DNA of 64,000 bases from Pseudorhodobacter sp. E13. GTDB taxonomy: Bacteria; Pseudomonadota; Alphaproteobacteria; Rhodobacterales; Rhodobacteraceae. Positions within the stretch are counted from its first letter, which is position 1; every line of letters begins with the position of its first letter. The position numbers and the translations under genes were made by a program. The notes below the pieces were generated by a model, which worked only from the letters and a program-made list of their open reading frames with translations, did not search any database and was not told the DNA's origin. The stretch is taken from assembly GCF_003991405.1 (NCBI RefSeq), contig NZ_RPEN01000153.1:62001-126000 (forward strand), in the 5' to 3' direction. Positions 58,000-64,000 of this stretch are shown here, one piece after another.

Positions 58000-59841
58000 T
58001 CAGGCCGCGTCGCCCGCGTCTTCCTCCTCCGAGGATTGCCGCGCCCACATGGCCGCATAGCGCCCGTTATTGGCCAAAAGCTGGTCATGGGTGCCTTGCT
58101 CGACGATATTGCCCGCTTCCAGCACGATGATCTGATCGGCATCGGCAATCGTCGACAGACGGTGCGCGATGGTGATCACGCTGCGCCCTTCGCCCATGGC
58201 CAACAGACTGTCCTGAATATCCCGCTCGGTCTGGGTATCCAGCGCCGAGGTCGCCTCATCCAACAGCAGGATCGGCGGGTTTTTCAGCAAGGTGCGCGCA
58301 ATGCCGACCCGCTGCTTTTCCCCGCCCGACAGTTTCAGGCCACGTTCCCCCACGGTGGTTTCATAGCCATCCGGCAAGGACAGAATGAAATCATGGATCT
58401 TTGCGGCGCGGGCGGCGGCCTCAATCTCGGCACGCGAGGCCTCAGGGCGGCCATAGGCGATGTTGTAAAGCACGGTATCATTGAACAAAACCGTATCCTG
58501 CGGCACCACGCCGATTTGCGCATGCAGGCTGTCTTGGGTGACATCGCGCAGGTCCTGGCCATCAATCCGCACAGCCCCGCCCACCACATCGTAAAACCGG
58601 AACAGCAAGCGCCCGACCGTGGATTTGCCAGACCCGGACGGCCCCACCAGCGCCACCCGCTGCCCCGGTGCGACACGGATGGTCACCCCTTTCAGGATCG
58701 GGCGCGCGGCGTCATAGCCGAATTGCACATTGTCAAACACCACTTCGCCGCCCGAAACCTTCAGGTCCGTGGCCCCCGGCTTGTCCACCACTTCGGCGGG
58801 TTGGCCCAGCAGGCCGAACATCTCGCCCATATCGACCAGCGCCTGCCGGATTTCGCGATAGACCGTGCCCAGAAAGTTCAGCGGCATGGTGATCTGGATC
58901 ATATAGGCGTTGACCATGACGAAATCGCCCACGGTCAGGGTGCCATCCTCGACCCCCATCGCGGCCATGACCATCACGATCACCAGCCCGGTGGTGATGA
59001 TCAGCGATTGCCCGAAGTTCAGGAAGGACAGGCTTTGCCCGGTCTTGACGGCCATCACCTCATATTTCTGCATCGCGCCGTCATAGCGCTGCGCCTCGCG
59101 CAACTCGGCCCCGAAATATTTCACGGTTTCAAAGTTCAGCAAGCTGTCGATGGCCTTTTGGTTGGCATCGGTGTCCTGATCGTTCATCTGGCGGCGAATC
59201 TTCACCCGCCATTCGGTCACTTTCAGCGTGAAGGTGACGTAAAGCGTGATGGTGACAACCACGACCACCATGTAAAGCCAGCCGAATAGCAGCGCAAAGA
59301 TCACCGCAACCATGGACAACTCAAGGATCAGCGGCCCCACCGAAAACAGCATGAAACGCAGCAGAAAGTCGACGCCCTTGACCCCGCGTTCGATAATGCG
59401 CGACAGGCCCCCGGTTTTGCGGGTGATGTGATAGCGCATCGACAAGCGGTGAATATGGGTAAAGGTTTCCAGCGCCAGCTTGCGCAAGGCCCGCTGCCCC
59501 ACGCGCACGAAGACCGCATCGCGCAATTCCCCAAAGCCCACCGCACCCAAGCGCGCCACACCATAAGCGATGGTCAGCCCCACGGCCCCAAACATCAGCA
59601 GCGCGCTTTGCGACGGGGCCTCGCCCGCCAAGGCATCCACAGCGGCTTTGTAAAAGAACGGCGTGCTGACCGAGACGATTTTGGCGCAAAGCAACAACAC
59701 CAGCGCAATCGTGACACGGTGGCGCACCCAAGGCACATCCTTGGGCCACAGATAGGGCAGAACGCGGCGAATGGTTTGCATGCCGGACGCACTCTCACTT
59801 TTGGCGTCGGCGCTTGTCGCGGTGCTGGTCAATCTGCGCAT
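58000..59841 (-). CDS. Atm1/HMT1-type ABC exporter (permease-ATPase)
   Basis: 613 residues: six-helix ABC exporter membrane domain (about 30-330), then a nucleotide-binding domain with Walker A ALVGPSGSGKSTVGRLLFR, Q-loop QIGVVPQDTVLFNDTV, signature LSGGEKQRVGIARTLLKNPP, Walker B ILLLDEATSALDT and switch His in TIAHRLSTI. The block MNDQDTDANQKAIDSLLNFE then TVKYFGAELREAQRYD is typical of the Atm1 (mitochondrial/bacterial) subgroup, linked to glutathione-related sulphur or heavy-metal export. It converges with the RTX gene. Confidence 0.9.
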   Translation of the reverse strand: MRRLTSTATSADAKSESASGMQTIRRVLPYLWPKDVPWVRHRVTIALVLLLCAKIVSVSTPFFYKAAVDALAGEAPSQSALLMFGAVGLTIAYGVARLGAVGFGELRDAVFVRVGQRALRKLALETFTHIHRLSMRYHITRKTGGLSRIIERGVKGVDFLLRFMLFSVGPLILELSMVAVIFALLFGWLYMVVVVVTITLYVTFTLKVTEWRVKIRRQMNDQDTDANQKAIDSLLNFETVKYFGAELREAQRYDGAMQKYEVMAVKTGQSLSFLNFGQSLIITTGLVIVMVMAAMGVEDGTLTVGDFVMVNAYMIQITMPLNFLGTVYREIRQALVDMGEMFGLLGQPAEVVDKPGATDLKVSGGEVVFDNVQFGYDAARPILKGVTIRVAPGQRVALVGPSGSGKSTVGRLLFRFYDVVGGAVRIDGQDLRDVTQDSLHAQIGVVPQDTVLFNDTVLYNIAYGRPEASRAEIEAAARAAKIHDFILSLPDGYETTVGERGLKLSGGEKQRVGIARTLLKNPPILLLDEATSALDTQTERDIQDSLLAMGEGRSVITIAHRLSTIADADQIIVLEAGNIVEQGTHDQLLANNGRYAAMWARQSSEEEDAGDAA

Positions 59842-59980
59842 TCCATCCTCATTTCTGCAATCGGCAAGCCGCGCCCCGGTGCGTGGCGGGCCCTGCCCCG
59901 GCAGCGGCCCATTGGGCGGCGGCGGGTCTGTGATCTGGTTTGTTTAGTCGCCCCGAACAGCAAAGGCCAGAGCCCCCGGC

Positions 59981-61678
59981 TCAGCGAGAGGCATCTGCGG
60001 CGGGTGCGGCGGTGCTCGGGGCCTCGGGCAGCGCAAAGACCTGACCGGGGTAAATCAGATCCGGGTCGCGAATACGGTCTTTGTTCGCCTCATAAACCTG
60101 CACATACAGGATCCCATCGCCAAACTGATCCCGCGCAATGGCCCAAAGCGTGAAACCCGGTTGCACCGTCACCGTGACCGGGGCCGCCGGGGATTGGGCG
60201 GCGGCTTGGCTGGGGGTGGCAGAGGGTGCCACGGGGGCCAAAGGCTCTGGCACGCGAATGGGTTGTGGCGCGGCACCGGGCGCGGGCGCAAACGGTGCCG
60301 GGGCGGGCATCGGTTGCGGTGCCGTTGCGGCCGTCACATTGACCTGAGCACCTTGCGCCGCGACACCCGGCGCGGGCTGCACAGGGGCCGTGGCATTGGG
60401 TGCAGGCGCTGCGGCGACCGGTTCGGGTTGCGGGGCCTGCGCTGCGGCATCCGCCCCGGCGCTGCTATCTGTCGCTTGCACGGTGCTGGCTTGGCCCCCA
60501 GCAGGCGGCGCGGCAGGCGGCACGGCGACCTCGGGCTGTGCGGCCACCACCTCTGGCACTGGTTCCGGCGCGGCTTGCGCCTCTGCCGTGGCGCTTGGCG
60601 CGGCAAGGGCGGCCAAGGCCTCGGGCGTTTCGCGTTGGAACGGGGTTTCGAACCGCGCCGTCACCTTGGCCTCGGCATCGATCTGATCGGCGCGCAGCGT
60701 ATAGACGCCCGGTGCCACTTCGGGCAGCACGCCGCCCCAGCCGCCATCCGGCCCGATGGCGAATTCGGTCAGATAACGCCCGTCAAGATACAGCCGCACC
60801 CGCGCCCCCGGCATCCCGCGCCCGCCCATCTGCACAGCGCCACTGGCAGTATAGGAAATCGCATCAATCACCACAGGGCGCAGCTTGCCTGCCGCCTGTG
60901 CCGCATCGCCCCCCGGCTGCAAAACCCGCACGCCGCCCGGCCCCAACAAGATCGCCGCCGTTTCAGTCGCCGCATTGGCCCCAGCGCCTACGTCAGGGTC
61001 AACGGTGGCGGTGGCATCGGTGGCGGCGGCGGTGGCCACCGCAGCAGCTGTGCTGGGCTCTGGGGCAGCCTCGGCCACCGGTTCTGTTGCGGCGGGGTCT
61101 GTCACGGCGGGGTCTGCGGCTTCCGGCGCAGCAAGGGTTTCTGCCACTGGCGCAGGGTCGGCACCTTCCACCGGCATCACATCGCCGGGCGACAAGATCA
61201 CCTGTTCTTCTGAGGCCAGTTCCTGCCCATCCGCCAGCCGCATCCGCAAGGTGATCAACCGATGCGCGCTACTGGGGGGCACCTCGAACAAAGCGGCAAA
61301 TGCGCCCGAAGGATCGGTGATCACGGTAGAGACCACCAGATCATCCAGCAAAACCGAAACCGCGCTGCCCGGATGCGCCTTGCCCGCAATCAGCGCCGCC
61401 CCATCCTTTTCGATCCGCACCACGTCAAAGCTGGGCGGCTTGGGCGCAGGCGGGGCTGTGGGGGCAGGCGCCACGACAGTTGCATCAGGCGCGGCAGCAG
61501 GTGCAGCAGCCTCGGGCGCGGCAATCGCCGCAGGCTGTGGCACCGGCTCTGGTTGCGGCTCTGGCTGCGGTGCGGGCAAAAGCGCCAGCACCAGAAGCAC
61601 AAGCCCCCCCGCCGCTGCCGCACCGCCAAGCACGGCTGCCAGTCTGGCCCCTGCCCCCCAACCCGCCCATCCTGCCAT
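59981..61678 (-). CDS. Ala/Pro-rich LysM-domain protein
   Basis: 565 residues. A short N-terminus precedes a single membrane helix ([20 protein letters not shown]), then Pro/Ala/Glu-rich linkers separate two Ig-like parts: about 85-165 ([20 protein letters not shown]) and about 260-350 ([20 protein letters not shown]). The C-terminus (about 500-556) is a LysM motif, [27 protein letters not shown], which binds peptidoglycan. It is thus inner-membrane anchored with the LysM in the periplasm. I start at 61678, with gggggattt before it. The linkers are compositionally extreme. Role unknown, possibly cell-wall linked. Confidence 0.8.
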   Translation of the reverse strand: MAGWAGWGAGARLAAVLGGAAAAGGLVLLVLALLPAPQPEPQPEPVPQPAAIAAPEAAAPAAAPDATVVAPAPTAPPAPKPPSFDVVRIEKDGAALIAGKAHPGSAVSVLLDDLVVSTVITDPSGAFAALFEVPPSSAHRLITLRMRLADGQELASEEQVILSPGDVMPVEGADPAPVAETLAAPEAADPAVTDPAATEPVAEAAPEPSTAAAVATAAATDATATVDPDVGAGANAATETAAILLGPGGVRVLQPGGDAAQAAGKLRPVVIDAISYTASGAVQMGGRGMPGARVRLYLDGRYLTEFAIGPDGGWGGVLPEVAPGVYTLRADQIDAEAKVTARFETPFQRETPEALAALAAPSATAEAQAAPEPVPEVVAAQPEVAVPPAAPPAGGQASTVQATDSSAGADAAAQAPQPEPVAAAPAPNATAPVQPAPGVAAQGAQVNVTAATAPQPMPAPAPFAPAPGAAPQPIRVPEPLAPVAPSATPSQAAAQSPAAPVTVTVQPGFTLWAIARDQFGDGILYVQVYEANKDRIRDPDLIYPGQVFALPEAPSTAAPAADASR

Positions 61679-61776
61679 AAATCCCCCCTGCAAACCCGCG
61701 CAGCGCCCTTCGGCTTTCCCTTTTACAAGAACCCCGATATCAATTGCCAAAGCAAGTTTTTTCAGGAACAGCCCCG

Positions 61777-62325
61777 ATGTCAGCCTCTATCTGCGTCTTT
61801 TGCGGCGCGCGCCCCGGCACCAACCCCGCCTTCACCACCGCCGCCCAAGCCACAGGTGCCATGATCGCCGCGAACGGCTGGCGGCTGGTTTACGGCGCTG
61901 GCGATACCGGTTTGATGGGCGAGGTCGCCCGCGCGGCCCAAACCGCAGGCGCGCGCACATTGGGCGTGATGCCGACCCATCTGGTCAAACGCGAAATTGC
62001 CAAACGCGATCTGGACCAGTTGGTGCTGACCGAAACCATGCATGAGCGTAAAAAGGTGATGTTCATGAACTCGGACGCGATTGTGGTGCTGCCCGGCGGC
62101 GGCGGATCGTTGGATGAGTTTTTTGAGGTGCTGACATGGCGGCAACTGGGCATGCATGCCAAACCGATTTTCCTGCTGGATGTGGCGGGCTATTGGCAAC
62201 CGCTGGTCACGCTGCTGGATCATGTGGTGGATCAAGGCTTTGCCGATGCGTCGATGCGCGGCTTTGTGGAGGTTGTGCCGGATATCGACACTTTGACAAA
62301 GGCGTTAAAGACAGGGCTGAACTGA
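61777..62325 (+). CDS. LOG-family phosphoribohydrolase (TIGR00730 Rossmann fold)
   Basis: 182 residues. The family signature [20 protein letters not shown] (PGGxGTxxE) and the start [15 protein letters not shown], with [17 protein letters not shown], are clear. LOG proteins cleave nucleoside 5'-monophosphates, freeing cytokinins in plants and some bacteria; other members act on AMP or similar. I start at 61777, with caggaacagcc before it. It is divergent from the LysM gene and converges with sodB. The physiological substrate is unknown. Confidence 0.9.
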   Translation: MSASICVFCGARPGTNPAFTTAAQATGAMIAANGWRLVYGAGDTGLMGEVARAAQTAGARTLGVMPTHLVKREIAKRDLDQLVLTETMHERKKVMFMNSDAIVVLPGGGGSLDEFFEVLTWRQLGMHAKPIFLLDVAGYWQPLVTLLDHVVDQGFADASMRGFVEVVPDIDTLTKALKTGLN

Positions 62326-62368
62326 CCCGAAGGCGGGGCCAAGGCAAAACCCGCATGGATGCAACAGA

Positions 62369-62401
62369 AACGGCCCGCAACCAATCAGATTGCGGGCCGT
62401 T
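62369..62401 (-). terminator. Terminator between the LOG-family gene and sodB
   Basis: The 12-base-pair stem AACGGCCCGCAA / TTGCGGGCCGTT encloses a 9-base loop. On the minus strand a T-rich tract (tttctgtt) follows, suiting sodB. With no T-run on the plus strand it may still end the converging gene weakly. Confidence 0.75.
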
Positions 62402-62421
62402 ACCGTCAGATCAGCCGCCGA

Positions 62422-63021
62422 TCACATGCGCGAGGCGACGTTTTCCCAATTGACCAGATTATCAAGGAAATTGGTCAGATAGGCCGGGCGCTTGTTGCGG
62501 AAATCAATGTAATAGGAATGTTCCCACACATCGCAGCCCAGCAACGCGGTCTGACCAAAGCACAGCGGGTTCACGCCGTTTTCGGTCTTGGTCACCTTCA
62601 AGCTGCCGTCCTTGTCCTTGACCAGCCAAGCCCAGCCAGAGCCAAACTGCCCTGCCCCCGCCGCCGAGAAATCATCCTTGAATTTCTGAACCGACCCAAA
62701 GCTCTCCACCAGCGCCTTTTCCAGCGCGCCCGGCATCGCCTTGCCGCCCGGCCCCATCATTTCCCAGAACTGGGCATGGTTCCAATGCTGGCTGGCATTG
62801 TTGAAAATGCCGTTCTGCGCCACAGCGCCCGCCTGATAGGTGCCTTTGATGATCTCTTCGACCGACTTGCCTTCCCATTCGGTGCCAGCGATCAGCTTGT
62901 TGCCGTTGTCGACATAGGCCTTGTGGTGCAGGTCATGGTGATATTCCAGCGTTTCCTTGGACATGCCATGCGCGGCAAGTGCATCATGGGCATAGGGAAG
63001 ATCGGGAAGTGTAAAAGCCAT
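62422..63021 (-). CDS. sodB: Superoxide dismutase, Fe/Mn type
   Basis: 199 residues. SOD converts superoxide to peroxide and oxygen. The N-terminal helical hairpin (LEYHHDLHHKAYVDNGNKL; first metal His) and C-terminal alpha/beta domain with NASQHWNHAQFWEMM and GCDVWEHSYYIDFRNKRPAY (metal Asp and His) hold all four ligands. AGAGQFGSGWAWLV is near the iron-type signature, so Fe is likely, but metal choice is not decidable from sequence. I start at MAFTLPDLPY with aaggaaacg before it; eight upstream codons are open. Confidence 0.95.
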   Translation of the reverse strand: MAFTLPDLPYAHDALAAHGMSKETLEYHHDLHHKAYVDNGNKLIAGTEWEGKSVEEIIKGTYQAGAVAQNGIFNNASQHWNHAQFWEMMGPGGKAMPGALEKALVESFGSVQKFKDDFSAAGAGQFGSGWAWLVKDKDGSLKVTKTENGVNPLCFGQTALLGCDVWEHSYYIDFRNKRPAYLTNFLDNLVNWENVASRM

Positions 63022-63056
63022 GTCGTTTCCTTTCAGAAGTTTCATCTGTCAACGCG

Positions 63057-63085
63057 AATAAGAGCGCTTCGGTTCCGGACGTCAA
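63057..63085 (-). promoter_or_regulatory. Candidate sodB promoter
   Basis: On the minus strand TTGACG (complement of 63080-63085) is 17 bases before CTTATT (complement of 63057-63062), giving a transcript start about 30 bases before the sodB ATG. Confidence 0.5.
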
Positions 63086-63111
63086 GGGGCCGCCAAAGAA
63101 ATCTGCGCCGC

Positions 63112-63516
63112 TCAGCCGAGCTTGCAGGTGCCAAAGGCGTTGAAGTTGTTCGGATATCCCGCCGGGGTGGCGGAAATGCTTACTTTGCCGGTTTTCTTGA
63201 AATAGCTGGCCCTATACAGAAAACGCGGGGTTTCCTGCCCGGCAGTGTTGCGAACCCTTGGCAATTCCCAAGTAAAGGTGATGCGCTGGGGGTTATCCGC
63301 CGCCACCTTGGCCGTGGCAGGCTTTTTCAGAAAGTAAACGATGATCGGGTCATTCACCACGGCGGTTTCGCTGCCCTCTGTGTGCAGAATGGCAATCTGT
63401 GATGGCACCCATTGCTGCGATACCGGCACATCCAACCGACAGACATAGGTGACATCCTTGGCCATAGCGGCCGAAGCCACGAACAGCGTCACCAAGGAAA
63501 AACAAAGCAATTTCAT
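63112..63516 (-). CDS. Secreted hypothetical protein
   Basis: 134 residues with a signal peptide (MKLLCFSLVTLFVASAAMA, likely cleavage before KDVTY). The mature part has two cysteines, near the start (YVCRLDVP) and the end (GTCKLG), likely joined by a disulphide, and is beta-rich. It is an exported protein of unknown function; I do not recognise the family. The gene has its own 90- to 115-base flanks to sodB downstream and the sarcosine oxidase gene upstream, on the same strand; it is probably separate from both. Confidence 0.72.
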   Translation of the reverse strand: MKLLCFSLVTLFVASAAMAKDVTYVCRLDVPVSQQWVPSQIAILHTEGSETAVVNDPIIVYFLKKPATAKVAADNPQRITFTWELPRVRNTAGQETPRFLYRASYFKKTGKVSISATPAGYPNNFNAFGTCKLG

Positions 63517-63631
63517 TTACATGCAGCCCATTGTTAAGCCCTGTCCAGCAACCGAACCGGATACCAGACAGGACATAGCCGGGAATCATGGGCAGCGATA
63601 TCGAAAACGCCTGTCAGGCACAAAGCCCGCC

Positions 63632-64000
63632 CTAAATCTCTGCCCCTTTGGCGGCAGCATGGCGCAGAATGCCCATCACATAGCCCGCGACCGAGCGGAA
63701 GCTGACCAGCGTATAGCCCCCGTCCTGCGCCCAGAAGGCGGCGGCCACCTGTGCGGCGCGGGTGCGGCGCAGCTCTGCCGGGGCAAGGGTTTTCAGGTCC
63801 ACGGGGCACAGCTTTGCCAGCACCTGATCGGCCTTTTCGCCTTCGATGCGGAACATCGCGCGGGCGTCTGACACATCGGCGGCCAGATGATGCGTCTTGG
63901 CAAGCCCGCTTGCCAGCCCCTCCATCGTCGCGGCGACATCGGCATAGGGCAGGATCAGCAACAGCTCATCCGGTGACATCCAGCCCGCAGACCGATCCTT
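63632..64000 (-). CDS. soxG: Sarcosine oxidase gamma subunit (5' partial)
   Basis: The frame is open to the right edge (123 codons visible), so the start is outside the window. The sequence resembles SoxG: GWMSPDELLLILPYADVAAT, ADVSDARAMFRIEGEKADQV-LAKLCPVDL, then RTRAAQVAAAFWAQDGG and SFRSVAGYVMGILRHA. In heterotetrameric sarcosine oxidase this subunit contacts the folate and flavin parts while sarcosine is demethylated to glycine. An ATG at 63979 lies in frame but is internal. The larger alpha, beta and delta subunits would be beyond the edge, if the usual soxBDAG order holds. Confidence 0.75.
   Translation of the reverse strand, partial: KDRSAGWMSPDELLLILPYADVAATMEGLASGLAKTHHLAADVSDARAMFRIEGEKADQVLAKLCPVDLKTLAPAELRRTRAAQVAAAFWAQDGGYTLVSFRSVAGYVMGILRHAAAKGAEI

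Noticed and set aside
57040-61678. RTX protein and ABC exporter as a type I secretion system
   Set aside because: The ABC gene is of the Atm1 class, converges with the RTX gene, and no membrane-fusion protein is beside it; proximity alone does not support a secretion pair.

Overview
The window is a GC-rich chromosomal segment of an alphaproteobacterium, almost certainly a member of the Rhodobacteraceae (Rhodobacterales). The evidence is the CtrA/SciP pair, the Usg protein, LpxI instead of LpxH, the Rhodobacterales-style RND pump, a Hint_2 protein, and recurrent GC-hairpin elements ending in GGATATTTTTGCCGAAAAGAAAG-like sequence between genes. No rRNA, tRNA, prophage, insertion sequence or CRISPR array was seen. 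Almost all genes are housekeeping or ordinary metabolism, with a few accessory insertions.

Layout. 1-2.8 kb: the end of a Cache-domain NarL-type histidine kinase, its response regulator, a VOC protein and a frameshifted phosphotransferase. 2.8-5.9 kb: branched-chain amino-acid synthesis (ilvB-ilvH) behind a leader-peptide attenuator, plus a small secreted protein. 5.9-9.2 kb (minus strand): an enoyl-CoA hydratase-like gene and ccmH/ccmF for cytochrome c maturation. 9.3-11.8 kb: an Lrp regulator divergent from arginase and ornithine cyclodeaminase, an arginine-to-proline route. 11.9-18.6 kb: usg, gyrA, a gyrA-coupled small gene, trmFO, gluQ, hisI and an IscU-like scaffold. 18.7-23.2 kb (minus): a 40-residue membrane protein behind a perfect alphaproteobacterial LexA box, then recG and ligA. 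23.2-25.6 kb: ctrA, sciP and mnmA. 25.7-39.2 kb (minus): the large envelope and translation run pyrH - Hint protein - frr - uppS - cdsA - dxr - rseP - small membrane protein - bamA - skp - fabZ - lpxA - lpxI - lpxB. 39.4-40.3 kb: miaA. 40.4-47.7 kb: an AraC regulator and a peptide-type ABC importer with a fused double ATPase. 47.9-51.6 kb (minus): a YfgM-like protein, bamB and der. 51.9-56.9 kb: an RND efflux adaptor and pump. 57-64 kb: an RTX-repeat protein, an Atm1-type ABC exporter, a LysM protein, a LOG-family protein, Fe/Mn superoxide dismutase, a secreted protein and the end of a sarcosine oxidase gamma subunit gene.

How the genes work together. The 25.7-39.2 kb run couples ribosome recycling, isoprenoid and phospholipid precursors, lipid A synthesis and outer-membrane protein assembly; the yfgM-like/bamB/der block is a second outer-membrane assembly locus. 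CtrA with SciP is a cell-cycle control pair. RecG, LigA and the candidate LexA-controlled small protein form a DNA-repair neighbourhood.

The observations most worth follow-up are the LexA-boxed 40-residue protein (18746-18868), the Hint protein inserted at the pyrH-frr junction, the recurrent hairpin element with one tandemly triplicated copy (47687-47821), and the extra hydrophobic hairpin inside the RND pump. I did not see a clearly new multi-gene defence or mobile system here.
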